From JBDTSW01 sp963797835 (GTDB lineage Bacteria > Actinomycetota > Thermoleophilia > Solirubrobacterales > 70-9): DNA of 64,000 nt. The notes under the pieces were generated by a model, which made no database searches, was not told the origin of the DNA, and saw nothing but the letters and a program-made list of their open reading frames with translations. Below are positions 9,146 to 17,542 of this stretch, one piece after another; positions within the stretch are counted from its first letter, which is position 1; each line of letters starts with the position of its first letter. The translations under genes were made by a program, and so were the position numbers. The stretch covers positions 1 through 64,000 of the forward strand of contig CAWCRN010000024.1 of assembly GCA_963797835.1 (NCBI GenBank), read 5' to 3'.

Positions 9146-9593
9146 CTAGGGCGGCCGCATCGCCATAGACGAGAGCCATGATCGGCCCGCCGGGGCTCGA
9201 TCTCGAACTCCGAATACTTGGGTCCTCCGAGCCGACGTTCGTCGTGGCCTCGACGCGTGGCTGGAAGCAGCCACCGTCGCCCGTCGCCTACCAGCACGAA
9301 CAGGTGGTCGACGCTGGCCGGGTCGAATCGTTTCGCGACGCCGGTCCAACTCTGGTTACCTCCGTTCGTCGCGAGTGGACCTGCCAGCGTCGTGACCGCA
9401 CGGGGTGCGCTCACCGTACGGTCGAAGTCTTGACCTGGACCCGGAGCAGGCGTTCCCCGAACTCAGCGATCAGGTCGTAGTCGGGGCTGTGGCCGAGCGG
9501 GGTCGAGACTCGCGCCCCCTGGCGCGTCAGCCACTCGATCGCGGAGGCCTCGCCGAGGTCGCCCTGCTGGCGGCGGTTGATGAGCCTGTCCAT
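9146..9593 (-). CDS. PD-(D/E)XK nuclease, PDDEXK_5-like
   Basis: This small protein resembles the group I intron-associated PD-(D/E)XK endonuclease family, whose members also occur free-standing. It begins MDRLINRRQQGDLGEASAIE. The GDLGEA helix carries the first acidic residue, PDYDL has the metal-binding Asp, and RVQVKTS forms the (D/E)xK-equivalent strand. After a one-base break near 9411 come VDHLFVLVGDGRRWLLPAT and GGPKYSEFEIEP, the usual C-terminal strand of the family. The start at 9593 is chosen because family members start just before NRRQxGDLGE; an upstream ATG also exists. It lies directly upstream of tRNA-Tyr on the same strand. No intron is seen in the tRNA. Confidence 0.7.
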
Positions 9594-9896
9594 GCTTCGA
9601 CCGTAGGCGCCGGGCAGGCGGGAAACGGCCATTTCAAGGGCTGTCTCGCCCTTTGTCACACACTCGGCACGAAGCTGGCACCGTCCTGTTGCAGACGTAC
9701 CCCGACGCCGCGGTCTCGGCCACCAGCCGGCTCAGGGCACGTGGAGTCTCGTCCGCGACGACGAGTTCCCCCTCTCGCTCTTCTACTCGCAGCTGAAGCC
9801 GCGCCTGGAGCCCGTGCTCGAGCGGCCGCTCCGCGAGGCCACCCCCGCCGCCGCTTGAGCCGGGCTTCAACCCGCTGCCCTAGCCTTCCGTAGCCC

Positions 9897-10433
9897 GTGG
9901 ACGTCCGCCGGCTCCAGCTCGACCCTTTCTCCGTTTCGATCGGCGCCCTGCTCGCGCTCACCGTCGCCTTCGTCACGACCCGCAACGGTGCGGCGCTCGT
10001 CATGTGTGGCCTCTCCGTCGCCGGCCTGCTCGCCGCCCGGGTGGCCGGGTTCGAGAATCGCGCGCTGCTGCCGCTCGCGATCGGGCTCGGCGTGCTGCTG
10101 TGGATGGTCTGGATCGACCCGCCCACCACCCCGCGCCGAACCAGCGCCCTCGCCCACGCGGGCGGCGGAGCGCTGATCGGGTGGGCGCTCGCGGAGTACC
10201 TTCGCGCGCGAGTTCCGTGGCCACGCTGGGGCCTCGTCGCGATCGCCGCCGTGTTCGCCGTGACCGTGCTCTGGGAGATCGGTGAGGCGCTGGGCGACGC
10301 CATCCTGACCACCGGACTCGATCCGAACAGCATCGACTCCACATTCGACATCGCGTTCGGCACCATCGGCGGAGCCGCCACCGTCGCGCTCGCCTGGCTC
10401 TTCGCCCCGCGTGGCGATAGCGTGGTCCCATGA
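9897..10433 (+). CDS. Polytopic membrane protein, unknown
   Basis: This 178-residue protein has about five transmembrane helices: SVSIGALLALTVAFVTT, GLSVAGLLAARVAGF, LLPLAIGLGVLLWMVWI, WGLVAIAAVFAVTVLWEIGE and FGTIGGAATVALAWLF. The pattern of a helix ending in WEIGEALGD followed by DSTFDIAFGTIGG resembles DUF2238/VanZ-neighbour membrane proteins with a conserved acidic pair, but I cannot name the family securely. GTG at 9897 is the likely start. The stop overlaps the next gene by four bases (ATGA), so the two are probably co-translated. Confidence 0.6.
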   Translation: MDVRRLQLDPFSVSIGALLALTVAFVTTRNGAALVMCGLSVAGLLAARVAGFENRALLPLAIGLGVLLWMVWIDPPTTPRRTSALAHAGGGALIGWALAEYLRARVPWPRWGLVAIAAVFAVTVLWEIGEALGDAILTTGLDPNSIDSTFDIAFGTIGGAATVALAWLFAPRGDSVVP

Positions 10434-11146
10434 TCGAGCTGGACGGCCGCATCGTCGCGATCGCCGGGGCCGGCGGCGGCCTCGGGCCGGTCGTCGCCCG
10501 CCGGCTCGCCGACGCCGGCGCCATCCTCGCCCTGACCGACGTCGACGCCGGCCGCCTCGCAGCGGTCGCCAAGGATCTCGAGCTGCCCGAGGAGCGGATC
10601 GACACCCGCGTCGTCGACCTGCTCGACGCCGATGACACCCGCGAATGGGTTGACCACCTCGAGGTTCGCTTCGGCCGGACGGATGCCCTCGTTCACCTGG
10701 TGGGCGGCTGGAAGGGTGGTGACCCCATAGCAACTACCCCGCTCGCCGACTACGAGTGGCTGCATGACCTGCTCGTCCACACCGTCCAGATCGCCACCCG
10801 GGCCTTCTACGACGCTCTCGCCGAGTCGCCGAACGGCCGCTTCGTCCTGGTCTCGTCGGCCCAGGCGCAGGCGCCCGACGGCACCAACGCCTCCTACGCC
10901 GCCACCAAGGCAGCTGCCGAGACCTGGACGCTCGCGCTCGCCGATTCGTTCCGCGACGCCGAGTCGGCCGCCACCGCCAACATCGTCGTCGTGAACGCCA
11001 TCCTCACCGCGCAGACGCGGGAGGCCAACCCCGACAAGCCCTACAAGACGTTCACGCCCACCGAGGACATCGCCGAGGCGATCGCCTTCACCCTCTCCGA
11101 TCACGCGGCGCGGATGAACGGCAAGCGCATCCCGCTCCACCCGTGA
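10430..11146 (+). CDS. SDR family oxidoreductase
   Basis: This is a classical short-chain dehydrogenase/reductase of 238 residues. The Rossmann motif VAIAGAGGGLGPVVARRLAD has GxGGGLG in place of the usual TGxxxGIG. The NAD(P) ribose region has LTDVDAGRLA. The catalytic residues are Ser143 (VSSAQ), Tyr156 and Lys160 (YAATK). The C-terminus PTEDIAEAIAFTLSDHAARM and GKRIPLHP is typical of enoyl- or 3-ketoacyl-type SDRs. ATG at 10430 overlaps the upstream stop by four bases, and the next gene follows after 4 bp, so the three genes form a tight operon. The substrate is not deducible. Confidence 0.88.
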   Translation: MIELDGRIVAIAGAGGGLGPVVARRLADAGAILALTDVDAGRLAAVAKDLELPEERIDTRVVDLLDADDTREWVDHLEVRFGRTDALVHLVGGWKGGDPIATTPLADYEWLHDLLVHTVQIATRAFYDALAESPNGRFVLVSSAQAQAPDGTNASYAATKAAAETWTLALADSFRDAESAATANIVVVNAILTAQTREANPDKPYKTFTPTEDIAEAIAFTLSDHAARMNGKRIPLHP

Positions 11147-11150
11147 CGGC

Positions 11151-12188
11151 GTGACGGACTTCGCGTCCGACAACCACGCCCGCGCCCACCCCGATGTGCT
11201 CGAGGCGATCGCGGCCGCCAACACCGGCTACGCCGCGGCCTACGGCGCCGACGACTGGACCGCTCAGGCCGAGGCCGCCTTCCGCGAGCACTTCGGGGAC
11301 GCGGCGCGCGCCTACCCCGTCTTCAACGGCACCGGCGCCAACGTCGCCGCGATCGATGCGCTCACCAGCCCGTTCGAGGCCGTGATCTGCACCGACGTCG
11401 CCCACATGCACGTCGACGAGTGCGGTGCGCCCGAGCGCGTCGCCGGGACCAAGCTCCTCACCGTCGAGCACGCCGCCGGCAAGCTCACCGCCGAGGACGT
11501 CGGGCGCTGGGAGTCGAACCGCGGCGACGAGCATCGGGTGCAGCCGCGGGTCGTGTCGATCACCCAGGCGACCGAGCTCGGCACCGTCTACACGCTCGAG
11601 GAGACGCGCGAGATCTGCGACGCGGCGCACGGGCTCGGCATGCACGTCCACGTCGACGGTGCCCGGATCGCGAACGCCGCGGCCTCCCTGGGCGCCTCGC
11701 TGCGGGAGCTGACCACGGACGCCGGCGTGGACGTCGTCTCCTTCGGTGCGACCAAGAACGGCGCCCTGGTCGGCGACGCGGTCGTGATCCTCAACCCTGA
11801 CCTCGGCGAGCACTTCCTGTTCACCCGCAAGCAACTGGGCCAGCTCGCCTCGAAGATGCGCTTCATCTCGGCGCAGCTCACCGCGCTCCTGGCCGACGAC
11901 CTCTGGCTGCGAAATGCCTCACACGCGAACGAGATGGCGGCGCGCCTCGCCTCCGCCCTCGAGCCGGTGGATGGGGTGGACCTCGTCTACCCGGTCGAGG
12001 CCAACGGCGTCTTCGCCCGGCTCCCGCGCCCGGCGATCGACGGCCTTCTCGCCGACCTGCCCGGCGACCACCCGTTCTACGTCTGGGACGAGGCTGACGG
12101 CATCGTGCGCTGGATGTGCTCGTGGGACACGACGGCCGAGGAGGTCGACGCGTTCGCGGAGGCGGTCGGCGCGGCTGCTCGGCGCTAG
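11151..12188 (+). CDS. Threonine aldolase / beta-eliminating lyase family
   Basis: This is a PLP-dependent fold-type I enzyme of the low-specificity threonine aldolase family, which interconverts threonine or allo-threonine with glycine and acetaldehyde. It begins MTDFASDNHARAHPDVLEAI. PFNGTGAN-like VFNGTGANVAAIDAL binds the PLP phosphate, HVHVDGARIANAAASLG carries the PLP-ring Asp, and SFGATKNGALVGDAVV contains the Schiff-base Lys202. The length of 345 residues is full size and the frame is unbroken. GTG at 11151 follows the SDR gene by 4 bp, implying one transcript. A tRNA-Thr gene begins 12 bp after the stop. Confidence 0.9.
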   Translation: MTDFASDNHARAHPDVLEAIAAANTGYAAAYGADDWTAQAEAAFREHFGDAARAYPVFNGTGANVAAIDALTSPFEAVICTDVAHMHVDECGAPERVAGTKLLTVEHAAGKLTAEDVGRWESNRGDEHRVQPRVVSITQATELGTVYTLEETREICDAAHGLGMHVHVDGARIANAAASLGASLRELTTDAGVDVVSFGATKNGALVGDAVVILNPDLGEHFLFTRKQLGQLASKMRFISAQLTALLADDLWLRNASHANEMAARLASALEPVDGVDLVYPVEANGVFARLPRPAIDGLLADLPGDHPFYVWDEADGIVRWMCSWDTTAEEVDAFAEAVGAAARR

Positions 12189-12199
12189 AGTCACCCCGC

Positions 12200-12271
12200 G
12201 CCCGGATAGCTCAGTGGTAGAGCACTTGCATGGTAAGCAAGGGGTCGCGGGTTCAAATCCCGCTCCGGGCT
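12200..12271 (+). tRNA. tRNA-Thr (GGT)
   Basis: A complete 72-nt cloverleaf is visible: acceptor GCCCGGA/TCCGGGC with discriminator T, D-arm GCTC-AGTGGTA-GAGC, anticodon arm CTTGC-ATGGTAA-GCAAG (anticodon GGT, Thr), variable GGGTC, T-arm GCGGG-TTCAAAT-CCCGC. CCA is not encoded. The gene is on the same strand as the threonine aldolase. Confidence 0.96.
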
Positions 12272-12402
12272 CTAGCACTTGTGCCGCCCAGGGTTTCCGG
12301 GATTGGGGTCGCGATGCGAACCCAATCTGGAAAAGCCGCGGACTCCGCGCCAGCCAAACCCACGGACTCCGCGCCGGCCCCGCTGCGCATAGACTCGCGC
12401 CG

Positions 12403-13383
12403 ATGGCTGACGCGCTTCTGGTCGTTCGCGAGGGAGCCGAGGCGGGGCGGGAGGTGCCGCTCACCGCGGCGATCACGATCGGGCGCACCGAGGGCGTCGA
12501 TCTCGTCCTGGTGGACGCCGGGATCTCCCGCCAGCACGCCCGGATCTCCCCCGAGGGCATCGGGGCCGTGATCGAGGATCTCGGCTCCTCGAACGGGACC
12601 TTCGTCAACGCGGAGAGGATCGACGCCCCGCGCCGGCTGCGCGACGGCGACGAAATCCACCTCGGCAGCGCCCTGATCGCCTTCGTCGGCGGCACCGAGG
12701 AGACGCAGGTGATGGACCCCACCGACCCCGACGCCACCGAGGCCTTCCCCGGCCCCGGCGCCGCCGGAGCGGCCGCCGCGGGGGCCGCGGGGCCGGAGCA
12801 GCCGCCGCCGCGCAGCCGCCGACGCCGCCCACCCAGGACCCGGTCCCGCCACCCGAAGCTGCGCCACCCGAGGCGCCGGCGCCGCCCCCAGACGAGCCGC
12901 CGTGGGACCCGATCCCGATGCCCGAGCCGCGCGAGCCGGCCGCCCCGCAACCCGCCGCGCAGCAGCCGCCCCCGCCGCCCGCCGCCGCGACGCGAGCCGA
13001 TCCCTCAGCCCGATCCAGCCGCCGCCGCGACGCCCAAGGAGAACGACTGGAACCTGCCGGCGCTCGGGGCGATCATCCTCGGCCCGCTCTCAATCGCGCT
13101 GATCATCTTCTCCTCGGGCTCCGGCTTCTACGCCGCCCTCCCGGTCGCGGTCACCGGCATCGCCCTCGGCACCATCGGTCGCAACAAGGTCGACCGCGGT
13201 GAGTCCACGCGCTACCGCAGCCTCGCCTCCGCCGGGCGCACCTTCGCGATCGTCGGCACCGTCCTCGCCGCGATCATCCTCGTCGCGGTGATCGCGATCA
13301 ACCAACTCCTCGACGTCTCCGCCGAGAACCTCGACGAGCTGATCGACGAGGTCCGCGCAGAGATCGAGGGGAACATCAACTGA
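12403..13383 (+). CDS. FHA-domain membrane protein with DUF4190 C-terminus
   Basis: The N-terminal 100 residues form a forkhead-associated domain that binds phosphothreonine: AITIGRTEGVDLVLVDAGIS, the core SRQHARI, and EDLGSSNGTFVNAERI. A Pro/Ala/Glu-rich linker follows. In the deposited frame part of it reads as Arg-rich, but a neighbouring frame gives a continuous proline-rich linker, so two compensating indels are likely near 12800 and 13000. The C-terminus has two or three transmembrane helices (LPALGAIILGPLSIALIIF, AALPVAVTGIALGTIG, FAIVGTVLAAIILVAVIAIN) of DUF4190 type. It probably docks a phosphorylated partner at the membrane. ATG at 12403 precedes MADALLVVREGAEAGREV. Confidence 0.82.
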   Translation: MADALLVVREGAEAGREVPLTAAITIGRTEGVDLVLVDAGISRQHARISPEGIGAVIEDLGSSNGTFVNAERIDAPRRLRDGDEIHLGSALIAFVGGTEETQVMDPTDPDATEAFPGPGAAGAAAAGAAGPEQPPPRSRRRRPPRTRSRHPKLRHPRRRRRPQTSRRGTRSRCPSRASRPPRNPPRSSRPRRPPPRREPIPQPDPAAAATPKENDWNLPALGAIILGPLSIALIIFSSGSGFYAALPVAVTGIALGTIGRNKVDRGESTRYRSLASAGRTFAIVGTVLAAIILVAVIAINQLLDVSAENLDELIDEVRAEIEGNIN

Positions 13384-13424
13384 CCGTGCGTTTCGCGCAC
13401 CCGAAGAGCGGGCAGGTGCTCAGC

Positions 13425-13712
13425 ATGCGAAGGCTCCTTAGCCTCGGATTCGTTCTCGTCGCCCTCACCGGCCTGGCCTGCGGCGATGACGACGACACCA
13501 CCACCGTGACCGAGACGGCCCCCGCCGCTGAGACCACCACCGGCGAGGACACCACAACCTCGACGACCAGCAGCACGTCCACCACGAGCACCACGTCGAC
13601 CACGACGTCCACCAAGGAAGACGACGACGACAAGGGTGGCGACGACGACAAGGGTGGCGACGACAACGGAGGCCACGGCGAGGGAGAGGGCGGTAACAGC
13701 GGCCCCGGCTAA
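13425..13712 (+). CDS. Small Thr/Asp-rich lipoprotein
   Basis: This predicted secreted lipoprotein is about 95 residues long. The signal peptide MRRLLSLGFVLVALTGLAC ends in a lipobox (LTGLAC). The mature part is low complexity: a TTT/TST-rich stretch of about 40 residues, then Asp/Lys/Gly (EDDDDKGGDDDKGGDDNGG). No catalytic domain is seen. An upstream GTG at 13386 is in frame, but the ATG at 13425 gives the proper signal peptide. It lies between the FHA gene and an acyl-CoA dehydrogenase on the same strand. The acidic repeats could bind cations or act as a wall-spanning tether; this is inference. Confidence 0.65.
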   Translation: MRRLLSLGFVLVALTGLACGDDDDTTTVTETAPAAETTTGEDTTTSTTSSTSTTSTTSTTTSTKEDDDDKGGDDDKGGDDNGGHGEGEGGNSGPG

Positions 13713-13724
13713 CCTGCCGCGTCG

Positions 13725-14867
13725 ATGGACCTCGGGTTCACCGACGAGCAGCGCGACTTCGCCGAGGCGATCCGCGACTTCTGCCGCCGCGAGTGCGGCA
13801 CCTCCGAGCAGCGCGAACGCCTGACGAACGGCCACACCGAGGGGCACTCGGCCGAGATCTACTCGAAGCTCGCCGAGCTGGGCTGGCTCGGTGTGACGAT
13901 CGACGAGGAGCTGGGCGGGTCGGGCGGCGGCATGGTCGACGCCTGCATATTCATGGAGGAGACCTCGCGGGGGCTGGCGCCGATCAACGGCTACGCGACG
14001 ACCCTGATCGTCGCGGGCGCCGTCCAACGGTTCGGCTCCGACGAGCAGAGGCGGAAGATCCTCGGCGGCATCGCGGGCGGCGCCGTCGAGGCGATCGCGA
14101 TGACCGAGCCCGAGGCCGGCTCCGACGTCGGCTCGCTCACGACCTCCGCGGAGCGCGTGAACGGCGGCTACGTCCTCAACGGGCAGAAGGTGTTCTGCTC
14201 GAACGCCCACCTCGCCGACCACGTCCTCGTCGTCTGCCGGACGACCAAGGGCCCGTCCAAGCACGACGGCCTGACGATGATCTTCGTTCCCACCGACAAC
14301 CCCCGGATGGAGATCAAGCCGATCGACACGCTCGGCGGCCGCGAGACCAACCACCTCTACCTCTCCGACTGCGAGGCGCCCGAGGACGCGGTCCTCGGCG
14401 AGGTCGACCAGGCGTGGACGCAGCTCATGGCCGGGCTCAACGTCGAGCGCCTGATCCTCGCCGCGACCATGCTCGGCATGGGCGAGCGAGCGTTCGACGA
14501 CGCGCTCGCCTACGTCAAGGAGCGCCGCCAGTTCGGGCAGCCGATCGGCTCGTTCCAGGCGCTCCAGCACCGGCTCGCCGACATCGCCACCGACCTCGAG
14601 GCGGCGCGGCTCATGACCTACTCGGTCGCCGCCCAGGTGGACGCCGACCCCGACCGGATGCTCCCGAGGGAGGCGTCGATGGTGAAGCTGTTCGTGACCG
14701 AGGCCGCGCAGCGCGCCGCGCTCGGCGGGATGCAGATGATGGGCGGCTACGGCTACTCCTCCGAGTACGACATGGAGCGCCTCGTCCGCCAGACCCTCGT
14801 CTCCACCATCTACGGCGGCACCTCGGAGATCCAACGCAACATCATCGCCAAGACGCTGGGGCTTTAG
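13725..14867 (+). CDS. Acyl-CoA dehydrogenase
   Basis: This is a flavin-dependent acyl-CoA dehydrogenase of 380 residues with an intact frame. It has the N-terminal helical domain (MDLGFTDEQRDFAEAIRDFC), the middle beta domain with AIAMTEPEAGSDVGSL (FAD/substrate contact), and the C-terminal helical domain with YVKERRQFGQPIGSFQALQH. The end reads IYGGTSEIQRNIIAKTLGL. The position of the catalytic Glu of medium-chain enzymes (IYEGT) is Gly here, as in many actinobacterial FadE-type proteins, so the base must lie elsewhere in the fold. The substrate is unknown. The gene is preceded by the lipoprotein and followed by a convergent membrane-protein gene. Confidence 0.93.
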   Translation: MDLGFTDEQRDFAEAIRDFCRRECGTSEQRERLTNGHTEGHSAEIYSKLAELGWLGVTIDEELGGSGGGMVDACIFMEETSRGLAPINGYATTLIVAGAVQRFGSDEQRRKILGGIAGGAVEAIAMTEPEAGSDVGSLTTSAERVNGGYVLNGQKVFCSNAHLADHVLVVCRTTKGPSKHDGLTMIFVPTDNPRMEIKPIDTLGGRETNHLYLSDCEAPEDAVLGEVDQAWTQLMAGLNVERLILAATMLGMGERAFDDALAYVKERRQFGQPIGSFQALQHRLADIATDLEAARLMTYSVAAQVDADPDRMLPREASMVKLFVTEAAQRAALGGMQMMGGYGYSSEYDMERLVRQTLVSTIYGGTSEIQRNIIAKTLGL

Positions 14868-14878
14868 GAGCCGGGCGG

Positions 14879-15271
14879 CTAGCGCGCAACTCGCGCCTGC
14901 GCGAGCGCGAGCCCGCCCAGGGCCACCGCCGCGACGGCGAGGATCACGATCCCCGCCGTCTGCACGCCGATGTCGGGCTTGTCGCGGAAGATCAGCCACC
15001 CGGCGATGATCAGCGCGGCCGCGCCGTGGGCGATCGCGCCCGCGCGGGCGGCGAGCGGCGCCACCTCGGGCCGCGGCGCCGCGGCCCAGAGCAGGTAGGC
15101 GAGGCCGAGCATGCCCGCGCCGCCGATCTGGGCGGTGAGGGCCGGGAGCCCCTGGGGCAGCTCGAGGGTCTCGTAGAGGCCGTCCCAGCTCGAGAGCAGC
15201 AGGTAGAGCGCGAGCACCAGCGACGCGGCGGCCGCCGCGCGAAGCGTTGAGGAAGCCGGCGAGGAATCCAT
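14879..15271 (-). CDS. Four-helix membrane protein, unknown
   Basis: This 130-residue protein has four predicted transmembrane helices (AAASLVLALYLLLSSWDGLY, LTAQIGGAGMLGLAYLLWAA, AIAHGAAALIIAGWLIF, VQTAGIVILAVAAVALGGLA). The phrase SSWDGLYETLELPQGLPAL followed by a QIGG helix resembles small actinobacterial membrane proteins without assigned function. The ATG at 15269-15271 is followed closely upstream by the end of the lasso-B2-like gene on the same strand, so it may be the second gene of that transcript. Confidence 0.6.
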   Translation of the reverse strand: MDSSPASSTLRAAAAASLVLALYLLLSSWDGLYETLELPQGLPALTAQIGGAGMLGLAYLLWAAAPRPEVAPLAARAGAIAHGAAALIIAGWLIFRDKPDIGVQTAGIVILAVAAVALGGLALAQARVAR

Positions 15272-15285
15272 GGTGCGCGCCTACG

Positions 15286-15719
15286 CTAGAGGCGCCCGCG
15301 GACGGTCCGTCGACGGCGGGCGGGGGCCGGCGCAGAAGCTCCAGGAACGGCCCGTCCCCGTGCGGGGAATCGCCCTCCAGCCAGGCGTGGGCCTTGAACG
15401 CGTCGCCGGGCTCGGTGACGCCCACGATCAGGTCGCGCGGCTCGCCGTGCGCCGCGTACCAGCTCTGAAGCACGATCGAGTTGACCAGGCAGGTATCGCC
15501 CCGGCGGCGAAGGGCGGCTCGCACGCCGCGCTCGGCCTCGGCGGGGAGGTCCGGCGGAGGGGGTGGGAATAGCGCGGCGTCCAGGCCGCCGCGGCGAGGC
15601 TTCGCCCGCGTTCGCCACGACGCCCTCAGCGCCCACCACGCCGCGCCGACGTTGGCCGAGCTGAACCGGCCGATGGTCGCCTCGCCCGGAGAGCCCCGAC
15701 CTGGCGTTCCGGTCTCCAC
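15286..15719 (-). CDS. Lasso-peptide B2-like protease (transglutaminase-like)
   Basis: This protein of about 145 residues belongs to the Transglut_core3 / lasso biosynthesis B2 family, the cysteine protease that removes the leader from a lasso precursor. The active-site Cys77 lies in RRRGDTCLVNSIVLQSWYAA. DLIVGVTEPGDAFKAHAWLE contains the catalytic His111. An acidic third residue follows in GDSPHGDGP. The start at 15719 gives METGTPGRGSPGEATIGRF. The 3' end is approximate because a shift near 15290 is needed to reach a stop. It is divergent from a PqqD-like gene 55 bp away, the B1 partner expected in split B1/B2 systems. Confidence 0.83.
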
Positions 15720-15774
15720 GACGCAAGCGTAGCCCGCACCCGGCCGGTGATCGGTCGTCTAGGCTGCCGGGCGA

Positions 15775-16106
15775 ATGGCGGAGGAGTTGAGGGTTCGCGC
15801 CGACGCGGTCGAGTGGCGCCAGGTGGAGGGCGAGATCGTCGCGCTCGATCTGCGCCGCTCGCTCTACCTCGCGATCAACCCCAGCGGCGCCGCCCTCTGG
15901 CCGGCGCTGGTGGAGGGAGCCAGCCGCGAGGAGCTCGTCGACCGACTGTGCGCCGAGTGCGGCATCGACCGCGCCGTCGCCGAGCCCGACGTGGACGGCT
16001 TCCTCGCGGAGCTCGCGCGCCACGACCTGCTGGACGACTCGAGAAGCCGTCCCGTGCAAGGCACTGCTTGGCAGCGTCCCGGGCGGGGCATATGCTGCTT
16101 GAGTCG
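15775..16106 (+). CDS. PqqD-family RRE protein (lasso B1-like)
   Basis: This small winged-helix RiPP-recognition-element protein of the PqqD family normally binds the leader peptide and presents it to the processing enzymes. Visible features are LRVRADAVEWRQVEGEIVAL, then LRRSLYLAINPSGAALWPAL (the family hallmark LNxxGAxxW), and ASREELVDRLCAECGID, ending in FLAELARHDLL. The domain ends near residue 87; the exact stop (about 16103 after a one-base shift) overlaps the promoter of the next gene. Together with the divergent B2-like gene it makes the leader-processing pair of a lasso-type pathway. Confidence 0.85.
16068..16096 (+). promoter_or_regulatory. Promoter of the first RTX-like gene
   Basis: TTGGCA (16068-16073), a 17-bp spacer and TATGCT (16091-16096) form a sigma-70-type promoter, 39 bp before the ATG. 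The same -10, the same spacing and a shared CCCGGG/GGGGCA spacer block recur before the paralogous gene at 17543. GGGAGG at 16125-16130 is the ribosome binding site. Confidence 0.6.
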
Positions 16107-16135
16107 CGGGGAAGCCAACGTGCCGGGAGGTCGCT

Positions 16136-17422
16136 ATGTCGCGGAGCACAGCCAGTCGTCGCGGGAGGTCCATCGTCAAGCGCGTTGGACTGACATGTGT
16201 ATTGGCGCTCGGCGCCCTGGCCGTGGTGCCGGCGATCGCGTCGGCGGCAACCGCATCCATCACAGGGACAACGATCACCTTCGCGGACGGCGCTGTCGAG
16301 AGCAACGGCGTGACCGTCACGGTCGTCGGCGCGAACTACAGGTTCGCCGACGGCTCCGGCCCCGATCCGACCGCGGGCGCGGGGTGCACGGACACCGGCG
16401 CCACGGTCGATTGCCCCCTGGACCCCACCACGGCCGTTAGCGTTAACCTCGGCCTTCTCGCTGACACCTTCACGGCGGCCGGGGTCAGCCAGGATCCCTT
16501 CACTATCACCGACACGAGCGCTGCCATCGCAGGGTCGCAGACGTTCACCGGAAGCGAGGTGAACGACACCATCAGCTCGGGAGCTGCCGACGACACCCTG
16601 AACGGTGGCGCCGGCAACGACACGATCACCGGCGGCGACGGCGACGATGCCATTGACGGCGGCACCGGGAACGATCGGTTCAACGTCGGCTTCAACAACG
16701 GCGACACGGCCGGAGACGAGCTCACCGGCGGCGCCGATATCGACCGGGCTATCTACACCACTTGCGGGACGTCCGTCCAGGTCGTCATCGACGGGGCCAA
16801 CAACGACGGAGGAACGTGCGGGAACGGCAGCACTGGGACCGACGACGTCCACACCGACGTCGAGTCGATCACGGGCAGCAACGTGGCCACCGACACTCTG
16901 ACCGGCAGTTGCAGCCCGAACACGATCGCCGGCGACTCCGGGACCACCGACGGCGGGGCCGGCGGGGCCGACACGATCAACGGCGATGCGGCCGTGTGCG
17001 CTCCCAACGGCGGGGATTTCCTCGGCGGAGGCGAGGGCAACGACGTGTTCAACTGCGACGGGTCGGGCGCTGCAGGCTTCGACACAGTGACCTACGGCAC
17101 TCCTTACGTAGACGCCGCTGCGCCGGGAATCAGCGTCACGCTCGACGACGCCGCAAACGACGGAGACGGCTTCGGAAACACCGACAACGTCAACGGCGAC
17201 TGTGAGCGGATCATCGGCAACGCGCAGGCCGACACGATCAACGCCACCGCCGCCGACCAGGCCGTACAGCTGTTCGGCCGCGCCGGCGACGACACCCTGA
17301 CCGACGGCCCGGGCAACGACCTGCTGAACGGCGAGGCGGACACCGACACGGCCAACTGCCCGAACGGCGGAACCAACGTCTCGATCAACAACGAGGGCGG
17401 CACCTGCATTGAGCCCAGCTAG
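16136..17422 (+). CDS. Secreted RTX-like calcium-binding repeat protein (copy 1)
   Basis: This is a 428-residue secreted protein with an intact frame. The signal peptide has a basic start and a hydrophobic core (GLTCVLALGALAVVPAIASA). A beta-rich module follows (TITFADGAVESNGVTVTVVG, then GVSQDPFTI). Hemolysin-type nonapeptides follow: LNGGAGNDTITGGDGDDAI and similar GGxGxD(x)U units that bind Ca2+. The C-terminal half includes GGEGNDVFNCDGSGAAGFDT and VQLFGRAGDDTLTDGPGNDL. Conserved Cys residues in this half suggest disulfides. Two close paralogues of the whole module occur at 17543 and at the C-terminus of the gene at 30291. No enzyme domain is present. A Ca2+-dependent surface or matrix role is inferred. 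Confidence 0.85.
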   Translation: MSRSTASRRGRSIVKRVGLTCVLALGALAVVPAIASAATASITGTTITFADGAVESNGVTVTVVGANYRFADGSGPDPTAGAGCTDTGATVDCPLDPTTAVSVNLGLLADTFTAAGVSQDPFTITDTSAAIAGSQTFTGSEVNDTISSGAADDTLNGGAGNDTITGGDGDDAIDGGTGNDRFNVGFNNGDTAGDELTGGADIDRAIYTTCGTSVQVVIDGANNDGGTCGNGSTGTDDVHTDVESITGSNVATDTLTGSCSPNTIAGDSGTTDGGAGGADTINGDAAVCAPNGGDFLGGGEGNDVFNCDGSGAAGFDTVTYGTPYVDAAAPGISVTLDDAANDGDGFGNTDNVNGDCERIIGNAQADTINATAADQAVQLFGRAGDDTLTDGPGNDLLNGEADTDTANCPNGGTNVSINNEGGTCIEPS

Positions 17423-17467
17423 GCCCCCTGCGTCAAGTTAAGGAGCCGTGTAGCAGGGCCCAGGGGC

Positions 17468-17496
17468 TTGACCCACACCTCCCGGGGCACTATGCT
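17468..17496 (+). promoter_or_regulatory. Promoter of the second RTX-like gene
   Basis: TTGACC (17468-17473), a 17-bp spacer and TATGCT (17491-17496) lie 47 bp before the ATG. It is the near twin of the promoter at 16068, and the ribosome binding region GTGCCGGGAGGT is identical in both. Duplication of the gene therefore included its control region. Confidence 0.62.
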
Positions 17497-17542
17497 GGCC
17501 TAGTTCGAGGGGTCACGCCTTATTTCTGTGCCGGGAGGTTTC

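Noticed and set aside
9660..9896. A short plus-strand coding fragment reading RDDEFPLSLFYSQLKPRLEP
   Set aside because: It looks protein-like and ends at a TGA near 9858, but I could not find a start, ribosome binding site or family. It may be a remnant.
13212..15285. A long minus-strand frame continuing beyond the lasso B2-like protein
   Set aside because: Only the first 145 or so residues are B2-like. The rest lies antisense to the acyl-CoA dehydrogenase and FHA genes.
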